A stretch of 64,000 nucleotides of DNA from Halomonas sp. SpR8 (lineage in GTDB: Bacteria; Pseudomonadota; Gammaproteobacteria; Pseudomonadales; Halomonadaceae): positions 62,001 through 126,000 of the forward strand of contig NZ_JAUAMC010000007.1 in the NCBI RefSeq assembly GCF_031010195.1, in the 5' to 3' direction. Shown one piece after another: positions 41,053 through 49,562 of this stretch. The notes beneath the pieces were generated by a model, which saw nothing but the letters and a program-made list of their open reading frames with translations, ran no database searches and was not told the origin of the DNA. The translations under genes and the position numbers were made by a program. Positions within the stretch are counted from its first letter, which is position 1; the number at the start of each line of letters is the position of its first letter.

Positions 41053-42879
41053 ATGTCAGAGATACATACACAAGTACAAGCACAAACCCAGCAAAACGCC
41101 ACGGCTACTGTTCAAGGCTGGCTGAGTGATTTTGATCAGGCGCTGCAAACCCAGGATATTCAGGGTGTGCTCGCGCTGTTTAATGAAGAGTGTTATTGGC
41201 GCGACTTCCTTACCTTCACCTGGAATTTAAAAACCTGCGAGGGCAAAGACGCAATTCAAGCCATGCTCAATGCCATTTTGGAGAGCACATGCCCTTCGAA
41301 CTGGCAGCTAGAAGGTGAAGCGACCCAAAATGGCGATGTTGCTGAGACGTGGTTCACCTTTGAGACGGCGGTCGCCAGCGGCAAAGGCTACCTGCGGCTG
41401 AAAGAGGGTAAATGCTGGACGCTGCTCACCACTATGCAGTCACTACACGACTTCCCTGAACCGCGTAATCACCACCGCCCCAAAGGCGCTGAGCATGGTG
41501 CCAATAAGCAGCGTGAAACCTGGTTAGAATCACGGGAGCGCGAAGAAGCGGAGCTTGGCTACACGCAGCAGCCCTACTGCGTGGTTATTGGCGGCGGCCA
41601 GGGCGGTATTGGATTGGGGGCACGGCTGAAGCAGATGGGCGTGCCGACCATTATTATCGAGCGCAACGAGCGTGCGGGGGATTCCTGGCGCAATCGTTAT
41701 AAGTCGCTCTGTTTGCACGATCCGGTCTGGTACGACCACCTCCCGTATATTCCCTTCCCCGAACACTGGCCGGTGTTTGCGCCCAAAGACAAGCTGGGTG
41801 ATTGGCTGGAAATGTACACAAAGGTGATGGAGCTCAATTATTGGAGTTCCACTGAGTGTCAGAATGCACGCTTCGATGAAGCCGCAGGCGAGTGGGTGGT
41901 GAACGTGAAGCGCAACGGCGAAGAGATCACCTTGCGACCCAAGCAGCTAGTCATGGCGACTGGAATGTCGGGGATGCCCAATATACCGACATTTGCCGGT
42001 GCAGAAAGCTTTGAAGGTGAGCAACAGCACTCCAGCCAGCATCCGGGGCCAGATGCTTACAGCGGTAAAAAGTGCGTCATTGTGGGGTCGAATAATTCCG
42101 CACATGACATCGCCGCTGCACTGTGGGAACACGATGCCGATGTAACCATGTTACAGCGCTCGTCGACGCATATTGTGAAGTCGGACTCGCTGATGGAAGA
42201 AGTGCTCGAGCCGCTATATTCGGAAGAAGCCATTGCAGGTGGGGTGACCACTGAAAAAGCTGATCTGATTTTTGCCTCGATTCCTTACAAGGTGCTGCCA
42301 GACGTCCAGCGTCCGGCGTTTGAGGCGATCAAAGAGCGCGACGCCGAGTTCTATAAAAAGCTCGAAGACGCAGGCTTTCTACTCGACTTCGGTGACGATG
42401 ACTCCGGTCTGTTCTTGAAGTATCTGCGCCGGGGTTCGGGTTACTACATCGATGTGGGCGCCTGTGATCTGGTCGCCAATGGCGATATCAAGCTGCGAAG
42501 CGGTGTAGGGATCGAGCGGATCAATCCCCACTCCATCACGCTCACCGATGGCAGCGAGCTAGAAGCAGACTTGATCGTTTATGCCACCGGCTATGGCTCC
42601 ATGAACGGCTGGGCGGCGCGGCTTATCTCTCAAGAGGTGGCGGATAAAGTCGGCAAGTGCTGGGGCTTAGGCTCCGACACCACCAAAGATCCCGGTCCGT
42701 GGGAGGGCGAGCTGCGCAATATGTGGAAACCCACCCAGCAGAAGGCGCTGTGGTTCCACGGCGGCAACCTGCACCAGTCGCGGCACTACTCACACTATTT
42801 GGCGCTGCAATTAAAGGCACGCATGGAGGGGCTGGAAACGCCTATCTATGGGCTGCAGCCGGTTCATCACACGTCTTAA
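41053..42879 (+). CDS. Flavin-containing monooxygenase with N-terminal NTF2-like domain
   Basis: 608 residues. Residues 15-135 resemble an NTF2-like domain (VQGWLSDFDQALQTQDIQGV, ECYWRDFLTFTWNLKT). The rest is a two-dinucleotide-binding flavoprotein: FAD motif VVIGGGQGGIGLGA (about 177-190), RAGDSWRNRYKSLCLH, and NADPH motif CVIVGSNNSAHDIA. Similar proteins act on ketones or amines (Baeyer-Villiger or N-hydroxylating types). The ATG at 41053 lies after the sigma-54 promoter; the longer upstream frame would start before it and is excluded. Operon with a butanediol dehydrogenase suggests oxidation of acetoin-like or other small carbonyls. Confidence 0.9.
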   Translation: MSEIHTQVQAQTQQNATATVQGWLSDFDQALQTQDIQGVLALFNEECYWRDFLTFTWNLKTCEGKDAIQAMLNAILESTCPSNWQLEGEATQNGDVAETWFTFETAVASGKGYLRLKEGKCWTLLTTMQSLHDFPEPRNHHRPKGAEHGANKQRETWLESREREEAELGYTQQPYCVVIGGGQGGIGLGARLKQMGVPTIIIERNERAGDSWRNRYKSLCLHDPVWYDHLPYIPFPEHWPVFAPKDKLGDWLEMYTKVMELNYWSSTECQNARFDEAAGEWVVNVKRNGEEITLRPKQLVMATGMSGMPNIPTFAGAESFEGEQQHSSQHPGPDAYSGKKCVIVGSNNSAHDIAAALWEHDADVTMLQRSSTHIVKSDSLMEEVLEPLYSEEAIAGGVTTEKADLIFASIPYKVLPDVQRPAFEAIKERDAEFYKKLEDAGFLLDFGDDDSGLFLKYLRRGSGYYIDVGACDLVANGDIKLRSGVGIERINPHSITLTDGSELEADLIVYATGYGSMNGWAARLISQEVADKVGKCWGLGSDTTKDPGPWEGELRNMWKPTQQKALWFHGGNLHQSRHYSHYLALQLKARMEGLETPIYGLQPVHHTS

Positions 42880-42894
42880 CAGGAAGGGTAACCC

Positions 42895-43953
42895 ATGAGT
42901 CAGTCAAGCATGCAGGCAGCAGTCTGGTACGCAGCGAAGGATCTTCGCGTGGAGCAAGTGGCGGTGCCCACTATCAACGACCCCCATGAGGTGAAGTTAA
43001 AAGTCGCCGCCTGTGGCATCTGCGGTAGTGATCTGCACGAGTATGCCGCGGGGCCGATTTTTATTCCGGTCGGTAAGCCGCACCCGATTAGCGGTGAGCA
43101 GGCGCCAATTATTATGGGCCATGAATTTGCCGGGGAAGTGGTCGAGATCGGCGATAAGGTAACGCGAGTGAAAGTGGGCGACCGCGTGGCGATTGAGCCG
43201 ATTCTTTCGCCCAATAAAGACGGCGCCTACCAAATGGAGCGCTATAACCTGACGCCCATGCTCGGCTTTCATGGCCTCTCGGGCGGTGGCTTCTCGGAGT
43301 TCACTGTGATGGGGGAGCATATGGTGCATAAGCTGCCCGATGAGCTTAGCTACGAGCAAGGGGCTCTGGTAGAGCCCGCGGCGGTGGCGCTGCATGCGGT
43401 GCGCCAAAGCTGCCTGAAAGCTGGCGATAGCGCAGTCGTATTCGGCGCAGGGCCAATTGGATTGATGACCATTGAAGCGCTAAAAGCGGCCGGGGCAGCG
43501 CAAATTTATGCCGTTGAGGTGGCGCCGTCGCGAAAAGACAAAGCCGAAGCGTTAGGGGCGGTTGTGGTTGATCCTCAGCAGGTAGATGTGGTGGAAAAGC
43601 TGCAAGCCTTGAGCGGCGGCGGTGTGGACGTAGCGTTTGAGGTGACCGGCATTCCCGCAGTGCTCAATCAGGCGCTGCACAGCACCCATGAAGGCGGCGA
43701 AGTGGTGGTGGTGAGTATTTGGGAAGGGGAGGCCAGCTTCCAGCCCAACGATCTTGTCATTAAAGAACGCACCATGAAGGGTATTATCGCCTATCGCCAT
43801 GTGTATCCAGCGGTAATGGCGCTAATGCAACGGGGCTACTTCCGCGCCGAAGACATGGTCACCCAGCGCATCCCACTGGCGGACATTGTGGAGGAGGGCT
43901 TTGAGGCGCTGTTAAACGACAAAGCCCAAGTGAAAATTATCGTGACACCCTAG
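42895..43953 (+). CDS. bdhA: 2,3-butanediol dehydrogenase, zinc-dependent (BdhA-like)
   Basis: 352 residues of the medium-chain dehydrogenase family: catalytic-zinc residues Cys40 (CGICGSDLHEY), His76-Glu77 (GHEFAGEV) and a Glu in ALVEPAAVALHAV; Rossmann motif VFGAGPIGLMTIEALKAAGA; VDVAFEVTG. The segment between (IEPILSPNKDGAYQ) lacks the four structural-zinc cysteines, as I recall for bacterial butanediol dehydrogenases. It interconverts butanediol and acetoin with NAD. It begins 15 bases after the monooxygenase stop. Confidence 0.9.
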   Translation: MSQSSMQAAVWYAAKDLRVEQVAVPTINDPHEVKLKVAACGICGSDLHEYAAGPIFIPVGKPHPISGEQAPIIMGHEFAGEVVEIGDKVTRVKVGDRVAIEPILSPNKDGAYQMERYNLTPMLGFHGLSGGGFSEFTVMGEHMVHKLPDELSYEQGALVEPAAVALHAVRQSCLKAGDSAVVFGAGPIGLMTIEALKAAGAAQIYAVEVAPSRKDKAEALGAVVVDPQQVDVVEKLQALSGGGVDVAFEVTGIPAVLNQALHSTHEGGEVVVVSIWEGEASFQPNDLVIKERTMKGIIAYRHVYPAVMALMQRGYFRAEDMVTQRIPLADIVEEGFEALLNDKAQVKIIVTP

Positions 43954-44023
43954 CCACTACTTTGAGGATTTCTAACCGCTAACGAACTCACATGATTCTT
44001 TGTGATGCAAAAAGACTGCAAAT

Positions 44024-44040
44024 TGCGCAGTGCTGGTGCA
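44024..44040 (+). promoter_or_regulatory. NtrC-like enhancer box
   Basis: TGCGCA-GTGCT-GGTGCA fits the NtrC pattern TGCACC-N5-GGTGCA with a perfect right half and a degenerate left half. It lies about 100 bases upstream of the -24 element of a sigma-54 promoter, where NtrC sites normally sit. Flanking TGCAAA and CTGCAGTGC stretches may be further weak sites. Confidence 0.6.
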
Positions 44041-44125
44041 GTTTATTTGCTGCAGTGCGAGCAGAATTAATAAAAATCAAACGGAATTTCCTTAAATAGT
44101 TGTTTTATTGGCTTTTTTTTAAAAG

Positions 44126-44141
44126 TGGCACGCAGATCGCA
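44126..44141 (+). promoter_or_regulatory. Sigma-54 promoter with no protein gene behind it
   Basis: TGGCACGCAGATCGCA matches the -24/-12 consensus (TGGCACG-N4-TTGCA) at all but one key position, with GG at 44127-44128 and GC at 44139-44140 ten bases apart. The next protein gene begins 350 bases on, after an intrinsic terminator, so the transcript should be a small RNA. Confidence 0.82.
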
Positions 44142-44150
44142 ATGTATATG

Positions 44151-44290
44151 GCAAAGGGTGATTGAATAGAGAAACAACGGCTTAGATAGTTTGCTTCTCT
44201 CCCTTCTTCACCTACATCGCTACCACGTAGTAGCGATAAACCGAGTGAGCTGGCGTGCTCCACCTGGGTCCCCTTCGGGGGACTTTTTTT
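44151..44290 (+). ncRNA. Predicted sigma-54-dependent small RNA
   Basis: From the start point predicted 11-12 bases after the -12 element to the end of the T-run, the transcript would be about 140 nt. It has no reading frame of note. It contains a pyrimidine-rich single-stranded segment (CTTCTCTCCCTTCTTCACC, near 44193-44213), a hairpin with eight perfect pairs (ATCGCTAC / GTAGCGAT, 44216-44237) and a terminal GTCCCC-TTCG-GGGGAC stem followed by seven T, the layout of an Hfq-type regulatory RNA. By logic (NtrC and sigma-54 control) it parallels NrsZ and NalA of Pseudomonas, but I see no sequence link to them. Confidence 0.65.
44268..44290 (+). terminator. Intrinsic terminator of the predicted small RNA
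   Basis: A six-pair G/C-rich stem (GTCCCC / GGGGAC) closed by a stable TTCG tetraloop is followed immediately by seven T. It is the best intrinsic terminator in the window on the plus strand and ends any transcript coming from 43954-44267. Confidence 0.92.
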
Positions 44291-44305
44291 ATGCCTGGAT
44301 TTTAT

Positions 44306-44344
44306 GTTTAAAAAAACTGTTTAAAAAAATCGTTTAAAAAAACT
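44306..44344 (+). repeat. Three tandem 13-bp A-tract repeats
   Basis: GTTTAAAAAAACT, GTTTAAAAAAATC and GTTTAAAAAAACT follow one another without a gap (44306-44318, 44319-44331, 44332-44344). Each carries T3A7. Located 40-80 bases upstream of the ompW -35 element, they may bend DNA, act as an UP-like element, or bind a repressor or H-NS-like protein. Confidence 0.85.
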
Positions 44345-44384
44345 ATCAGGGTTGGAATACTTATAACAATATTTTACAGGTGAT

Positions 44385-44413
44385 TTGGAAACAGTGTTCG
44401 TATACTATATACT
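44385..44413 (+). promoter_or_regulatory. Sigma-70-type promoter of ompW
   Basis: TTGGAA (44385-44390), a 17-bp spacer and TATACT (44408-44413) form a good housekeeping promoter, with a leader of about 70 bases to the ATG. A symmetric TATACTATATACTGTATA stretch overlaps the -10 region. Confidence 0.7.
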
Positions 44414-44489
44414 GTATAGGTAAGCCGAATGAACGGCACCGTAATTCCTAGCGCAAGGGAACGAGCGCTGCATACAGAGGATAAACCTG

Positions 44490-45086
44490 ATGACTAATAT
44501 GAAACTGATTTCTGCGGCGGTAATCACTGCGGGCTTCGCACTGGCTAGCCAAGCGGCACTCGCTTATAACGCTGGTGATGTATTCGTCCGTGGTGGCGTT
44601 GCTCAAACCGATACGGGTTCAGATAACGGTAACGTGGCGGGTGATTCACTGAACGTGCAAAGTGCCCGTGGTTTTACCTTCGGTGCTGGCTACCTGTTTA
44701 CCGATAAGGTCGGCGTTGAACTCAACAGCTCTGAGAAATTTGAGCACGACCTCAACACGGCTTCTGCGGGAGATGTGGGTAGTGTCGATCGTCTGCCGAT
44801 CAACTTGTTGGTGAACTACTATCCAATGGGTGGCCTGAATTCCAAGGTTCAGCCTTATGTCGGTGCTGGCCTTAACTACACACGTTTCTCAGGTGAGCCT
44901 AGCGGTGTAAATGTTGATGAGAGCTACGGTGCCATCGGCCAAGTGGGTGTAGATCTAGCCGTGACTGACAATATTATGCTCAACGGCTACGCAAGCTACG
45001 CTGATGTGAACGCTGATATCAACGTGGGCGGCAAGGTTGATATTGAGCCGGTCACTGTCGGCGGTGGTATCACTTACCGCTTCTAA
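44490..45086 (+). CDS. ompW: OmpW-family outer membrane protein
   Basis: 198 residues with a signal peptide (MKLISAAVITAGFALASQAALA, cleavage after ALA) and an eight-stranded beta-barrel: GDVFVRGGVAQTDTGSD, GFTFGAGYLFTDKVGVEL, LPINLLVNYYPMG, VQPYVGAGLNYTRFSG, and a C-terminal VGGGITYRF ending in Phe for barrel assembly. OmpW forms a narrow channel for small hydrophobic molecules and responds to osmotic and oxidative conditions. GAGGAT precedes the first ATG. Own promoter upstream, strong terminator downstream. Confidence 0.93.
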   Translation: MTNMKLISAAVITAGFALASQAALAYNAGDVFVRGGVAQTDTGSDNGNVAGDSLNVQSARGFTFGAGYLFTDKVGVELNSSEKFEHDLNTASAGDVGSVDRLPINLLVNYYPMGGLNSKVQPYVGAGLNYTRFSGEPSGVNVDESYGAIGQVGVDLAVTDNIMLNGYASYADVNADINVGGKVDIEPVTVGGGITYRF

Positions 45087-45113
45087 ATGTTGTTTTGTTA
45101 GCCAGTTTTAAAT

Positions 45114-45147
45114 CAACGCCCAGCCATGTGCTGGGCGTTGTTGTTTT
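45114..45147. terminator. Terminator after ompW
   Basis: A perfect 11-bp stem (CAACGCCCAGC / GCTGGGCGTTG) with a five-base loop is followed by TTGTTTT. It lies between the convergent ompW and pepQ-like genes and can serve both. Confidence 0.9.
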
Positions 45148-45180
45148 AGCGCTTGGAAAGAGGGCTTTTAGATAGAGGCC

Positions 45181-46479
45181 CTAGGGCGTTAGGTTCGTAA
45201 AACCACTCTCTGTCACTGCCACATTATCTTCAATACGAATACCGCCACAGGGCGCAAGCTGGTCGACGAGCTGCCAGTTAATGGGTAGGTCAGTATTGCG
45301 CAGCGGGGCGAGCAGCATATTGATAAAATACAGCCCTGGTTCAATGGTAACCACCATACCCGGGCGTAGCGTGCGCGTTAAGCGAAGAGCAGGGTGTTTT
45401 TCTGGCGCTGGTGCTGGGGTGCCATTAGGGTGGCGCAATCCGGCTACATCGTGTACTTGAATTCCCAACGAATGACCTAGCCCATGGGGGCAAAATGCCC
45501 GTGTCACCCCTTTCTCTACCGCTTGCTCAGCAGAGCCTTTGAATAGGTCGTGTGCCACCAATATTTCAGCCAAGTGGTGATGCATCTGTTCATGGAGTGC
45601 GACGAAGCTAACTCCGGGGGCGATGCCTTTGACCAGTTCCTCTTTCAATTCATGCATTGCAGTGACCAGTTCGGCAAATAAAGCGGGTGCATCGGGCCCA
45701 GCGTAAGCGCGGGTAATATCGGCACAGTAGCCACGAAAACGACGGCCGGCATCGACTAGCAGGCTATAGCGCTGTTTGGGTGCGTTAAGATCGTAGTGTT
45801 GATAATGCAGTACCCCTGCATGCTCATTTAAGCCAATAATGTTTTGGTAAGGCACGTTTGACTCGCGCTGTCGGCTAGCCCCTAAGTAAGCCAACTGGAT
45901 ATCCAATTCACCGGAAGCGCCAATAAAAGCTGCCTGAGCTGCCTGATGTCCTGCGATTGCTAAGCGGTTGGCTTCACGGATGCAAGCAATTTCATAAGGT
46001 GTCTTAAATAGTCGCAGTTCATCAAGAGCCGTGACCAGAGTCTCTGGCTGTCGTGCCACGTTTGGCATTGGCTGGATACGAGTGGCCAGTGACTCAATAT
46101 CACCCATCATCGCCGCTTGCCCCGTTAGGGTAGGAGTGTTTTTGTCACTACAAAAATGTATATCGAACGCCTCTACCCACGGTTCATCGGGTAGATGCGT
46201 GGGTAAATGCCAAAAATCCGCTGGCGCGTATAGATAAAGCTGGGGGCGCTTTTCCGGTTGGATAATCAACCAACTGTGCTGTATGTCGGCTAATCCTACC
46301 CAGTGCATGAAATGGCCATAGGTCTGAAAAGGGGGCGTATGATCGTCAGCAAAGTGCACGCTGGCATGACCGCTGTAAAGAGCTAGGCTATCAAGCTTGT
46401 GGTCAGCCAAAATGCTCGCATAAGCACGTTGTAGATGTGCGATATGCTCAAGTTGCAAAGTAAATAAGGTGTTTGACAT
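45181..46479 (-). CDS. pepQ: Xaa-Pro dipeptidase / M24 aminopeptidase
   Basis: About 432 residues. The M24 pita-bread metal site is complete: Asp in LLVDAGRRFRGYCADITR (two Asp), His in HGLGHSLGIQVHD, Glu in TIEPGLYF and Glu in GGIRIEDNVAV. It cuts X-Pro dipeptides in the cytosol. I chose the ATG at 46479, the usual PepQ-like start (MSNTLFTLQLEHIAHLQ), preceded by GAGG. It lies downstream of a LysR gene and the dpp operon on the same strand, consistent with use of imported peptides. Confidence 0.9.
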   Translation of the reverse strand: MSNTLFTLQLEHIAHLQRAYASILADHKLDSLALYSGHASVHFADDHTPPFQTYGHFMHWVGLADIQHSWLIIQPEKRPQLYLYAPADFWHLPTHLPDEPWVEAFDIHFCSDKNTPTLTGQAAMMGDIESLATRIQPMPNVARQPETLVTALDELRLFKTPYEIACIREANRLAIAGHQAAQAAFIGASGELDIQLAYLGASRQRESNVPYQNIIGLNEHAGVLHYQHYDLNAPKQRYSLLVDAGRRFRGYCADITRAYAGPDAPALFAELVTAMHELKEELVKGIAPGVSFVALHEQMHHHLAEILVAHDLFKGSAEQAVEKGVTRAFCPHGLGHSLGIQVHDVAGLRHPNGTPAPAPEKHPALRLTRTLRPGMVVTIEPGLYFINMLLAPLRNTDLPINWQLVDQLAPCGGIRIEDNVAVTESGFTNLTP

Positions 46480-46522
46480 ATAAGCTGTGCCCTCTCTTAT
46501 GTAAGCTTTCTCAAATGCGCGT

Positions 46523-47434
46523 TCAGGCACGTGGCGGTGCGAGTTCGCTCCAGAATCCGTCTAGCTCAGCATGGCGATGGCTTTGATGGCGATAAAGCCG
46601 AAGCTCCATAGGTACATCCCAGCGGCTATCGCCCGCTCTTACCAGGGTGCCTTGAACAAGCTCTGCAGCCACGTTGCGCTCAGGCAACCAACTCATACCA
46701 TAGCCCAGCAGCACCAGTTCCTTAATACCCGCCGCGTAGAGGTTTTCACTCTGTGGGGTTAGAAAGGTGGTTTGGGGAAGCCTGGCCAGGTGTGCTTTAA
46801 CCGCAGACCCCAACAGCCCGCGTTTGGGATAAGCAAGCCATGGCAAGGGCTGGGAGCGCGATCCCGGCAACAGTGCGCGGGGGTCGCCCTCTGGGGTTAG
46901 CCCGGTCACTGGAACCAGTCGCTCATGCCCAATCACGCGATAGTTGCAGGCACTGGTGTCGATATCGAGATCGCAGCGCCCAATCGGCCAGTAACAGATC
47001 GCCAGATCGCACTCGGCTCGGGCTAAGGCTTGAAAGTAGTCATTGGCTACCCACCCGGTCGCCCGTAAATAGGGCTGTACGCGATCTTGCCAGCCCGTAG
47101 AGGCCAGCCATTCTGGTAAAAAGTGTGGCAGCAGGCTCTGCGGTGCCGCGACCATAATACGCCGCTGCTGGCCTGCGTTAATTTCGCGCACACGGTCACG
47201 GGTCAGCCGCACGCGCTCGGTCACCTGTTCGCACAGGGTCAAAAACTCCTCCCCGGCTGGGGTGAGCGAAAGCGGTAGCGTTTGACGATTAATCAGCGTT
47301 ACCCCCATCTCCTCCTCAAGCAGTTTAATCCGCCGGGAGAAGGTGGGTTGGGTAACGTGTTGATCATCTGCTGCGCGTGAGAAGTGCCGCGTTCTGGCCA
47401 GGGCGATAAAATCTTCTAGCCAGCGAATTTCCAT
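46523..47434 (-). CDS. LysR-family transcriptional regulator
   Basis: 303 residues: HTH region WLEDFIALARTRHFSRAADD, QPTFSRRIKLLEEEMGVTLI, then a substrate-binding-like domain (RRIMVAAPQSLLPHFLPEWL). The form EIRWLEDFIALA...HFSRAA with a QPTFSRRIK recognition helix is like regulators of peptide and amino-acid hydrolase genes such as HypT-like proteins. It sits between dppF and pepQ, all on the minus strand, and may regulate one or both. Confidence 0.9.
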   Translation of the reverse strand: MEIRWLEDFIALARTRHFSRAADDQHVTQPTFSRRIKLLEEEMGVTLINRQTLPLSLTPAGEEFLTLCEQVTERVRLTRDRVREINAGQQRRIMVAAPQSLLPHFLPEWLASTGWQDRVQPYLRATGWVANDYFQALARAECDLAICYWPIGRCDLDIDTSACNYRVIGHERLVPVTGLTPEGDPRALLPGSRSQPLPWLAYPKRGLLGSAVKAHLARLPQTTFLTPQSENLYAAGIKELVLLGYGMSWLPERNVAAELVQGTLVRAGDSRWDVPMELRLYRHQSHRHAELDGFWSELAPPRA

Positions 47435-47480
47435 GCGCTACCTCTTAGTACAGGAATTAGTGCAGGAATCAATAGCCGCC

Positions 47481-48542
47481 TCACAGGCGCCCCTCCTCAA
47501 CAGCGTGGCACGCTACACGGGTTCCGTCACCCTGGGTTTGCAGCACGGGAATCTCTTGCTTGCAGCGTGTATTGGCATGGGGACAGCGGCCGTGGAACAC
47601 GCATCCGCTGGGAAGATTAACCGGGGTCGGCACTTCGCCGGTAAGACGAATATGCTGGGGGCGGTCATCCTTCAAACGCGGAATCGCCGAGAGCAGCGCC
47701 TGGGTATAGGGGTGGCGCGGCTTTTCAAACAGCGTGGCCGTGGTGGCAATTTCACACACCGTGCCTAAGTACATCACCGCCACGCGAGTGCCAAAGTGCT
47801 CTACGACGGCCAGGTCGTGGGTGATAAACAGGTAGGTCAGGTTGCGCTCTTGCTGGGCTTCCATTAGCAGGTTGAGCACCTGGGCTTGAATAGACACGTC
47901 CAGCGCCGAAATGGGCTCATCAGCAACGATAAACTCCGGATCGACGGCCAAAGCGCGGGCGATGGCGATACGTTGGCGTTGGCCGCCGGAGAATTCGTGG
48001 CCAAAGCGCTTACCCCAGTCCGGGTCGATACCCACCGAGCGCATCACCTCTTCCACCTTGTCGAGAATCTGCGGCCGTTTCCAGTCAGGGTGGTGCAGGC
48101 GCAGCGGCTCTTCCAGGGTTTGCTGAATCGTCATGCGCGGGTTGAGCGATGCATAGGGGTTCTGGAAGATCATCTGCATGCGCTTGCGATAGGGCAGCAA
48201 CTGGCGCGAGCTTAAGTTATCGATGCGCTTGCCGTCGTAGCTGATTTCACCTTCGGACGGGGTAAGCAGCCCCATCACGGTGCGTGCCACGGTGGACTTA
48301 CCGCAGCCTGACTCGCCCACCACACACAGCGCTTCGCCGCGCTTGATATCCAGGTTGACGCCGTTAATAGCGTGAACGTGTTCCTGGTGACGCACCAGTT
48401 TGCCGCCCTTAAAGCGCAGCTGATCGAGAAAATCGCCAGAGAGCGAAAATCGCTTTTTTAGATCACGAATCTGCAGCAGCGAATCGGCGCTCTCTTCATT
48501 CTGCGTGTGAGGAGCGTTCAGCGTTTCAGCCTGTGCACTCAT
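47481..48542 (-). CDS. dppF: Peptide ABC transporter ATP-binding protein DppF-like
   Basis: 353 residues: Walker A VVGESGCGKST, Q-loop MIFQNPYASLNPR, signature FSGGQRQRIAIARALA, Walker B FIVADEPISALD, and a C-terminal oligopeptide-transporter extension with cysteines (CVFHGRCPHANTRC) that in this family bind an iron-sulfur cluster. One of the two ATPases of a di/oligopeptide importer. The start overlaps the dppD stop by four bases. Confidence 0.94.
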   Translation of the reverse strand: MSAQAETLNAPHTQNEESADSLLQIRDLKKRFSLSGDFLDQLRFKGGKLVRHQEHVHAINGVNLDIKRGEALCVVGESGCGKSTVARTVMGLLTPSEGEISYDGKRIDNLSSRQLLPYRKRMQMIFQNPYASLNPRMTIQQTLEEPLRLHHPDWKRPQILDKVEEVMRSVGIDPDWGKRFGHEFSGGQRQRIAIARALAVDPEFIVADEPISALDVSIQAQVLNLLMEAQQERNLTYLFITHDLAVVEHFGTRVAVMYLGTVCEIATTATLFEKPRHPYTQALLSAIPRLKDDRPQHIRLTGEVPTPVNLPSGCVFHGRCPHANTRCKQEIPVLQTQGDGTRVACHAVEEGRL

Positions 48543-49555
48543 AAGGTTTCCTCTTTCAAACGGCGATCTTCAAGCATTTCGGCGACCATATGACACGCCA
48601 CCCGGCAGTTCCCGGATTGAACAAAATCAGGTACCTGCTGAGTGCAGGCGGGGCGGGGCTGACCATCGGCACGATTGATAAAATCGCAGCGCGGATGAAA
48701 CGCGCAGCCGCTGGGTAGGTTGGAGAGCGACGGCATGCTGCCGCGAATCTGATTGAGCCTCTCGCCCGGCGTTGCCATCTGTGGCAGGGCGTTGATTAAC
48801 CCCTGGGTGTAGGGGTGCTGCGGGTCGTTAATAATTTCCCGGGTTGGGCCTTGCTCAATAACTCGACCGGCGTACATAACCAGCATGCGCTGAGTAACCT
48901 GGCTGACCACGCCCAGGTCGTGGGTGATCAGAATCAGCCCCACGTTATGTTGCTCACAGAGATCAAGCAGCAGCGCCATGATTTCGGCCTGGATCGTCAC
49001 GTCGAGTGCCGTGGTAGGCTCGTCGGCGATAATAATGTCCGGATCAAGGAGTAGCGCGATGGCGATAATTATCCGCTGGCGCATACCGCCGGAAAGCTCG
49101 TGAGGATACTGATCCAAACGCGTTTCTGGCGAAGGGATTTGCACCTGCTGAAGTTTGTCCAGGGCAATCGCGCGAGCCTCTTTGGAGGAAATGCGCCGGT
49201 GCGCTTTTAAGCACTCGACCATCTGTTCGCCAATGGAGAGCACCGGATTCAGTGTCATCATCGGGTCTTGAAAGATCATTGAAACGCGATTGCCGCGCAC
49301 CTTCCGCAGGCCGCGCTCAGACATGCGGTTCAGCACCTGACCGTCAAAGGTCACTGTACCACCGGCGATAAAGCCGGGTTTGGCAATCAGGTTGAGTAGC
49401 GAGAACGCGGCGACGGATTTACCCGCGCCGGACTCACCGACAATGCCCAGGCGCTCACCACGCTCAAGACTGAAACTAATATCGCGCAGGGCGTGTACGT
49501 CACCTTGGCGCAGCGCAAAGCGGACATCGAGGTTGTTGACTTCAAGTAGTGCCAT
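48539..49555 (-). CDS. dppD: Peptide ABC transporter ATP-binding protein DppD-like
   Basis: 338 residues: Walker [25 protein letters not shown], signature [15 protein letters not shown], Walker [13 protein letters not shown], and the C-terminal cysteine motif CAFHPRCDF...C with CRVAC at the end. Forms the ATPase heterodimer with DppF. It begins seven bases after the dppC stop. Confidence 0.94.
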   Translation of the reverse strand: MALLEVNNLDVRFALRQGDVHALRDISFSLERGERLGIVGESGAGKSVAAFSLLNLIAKPGFIAGGTVTFDGQVLNRMSERGLRKVRGNRVSMIFQDPMMTLNPVLSIGEQMVECLKAHRRISSKEARAIALDKLQQVQIPSPETRLDQYPHELSGGMRQRIIIAIALLLDPDIIIADEPTTALDVTIQAEIMALLLDLCEQHNVGLILITHDLGVVSQVTQRMLVMYAGRVIEQGPTREIINDPQHPYTQGLINALPQMATPGERLNQIRGSMPSLSNLPSGCAFHPRCDFINRADGQPRPACTQQVPDFVQSGNCRVACHMVAEMLEDRRLKEETL

Positions 49556-49562
49556 GGTGTCC

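Noticed and set aside
44151..44290. CrcZ-type Crc/Hfq decoy RNA
   Set aside because: CrcZ-like RNAs carry several AANAANAA motifs. Only one partial match (AAACAAC) is present.
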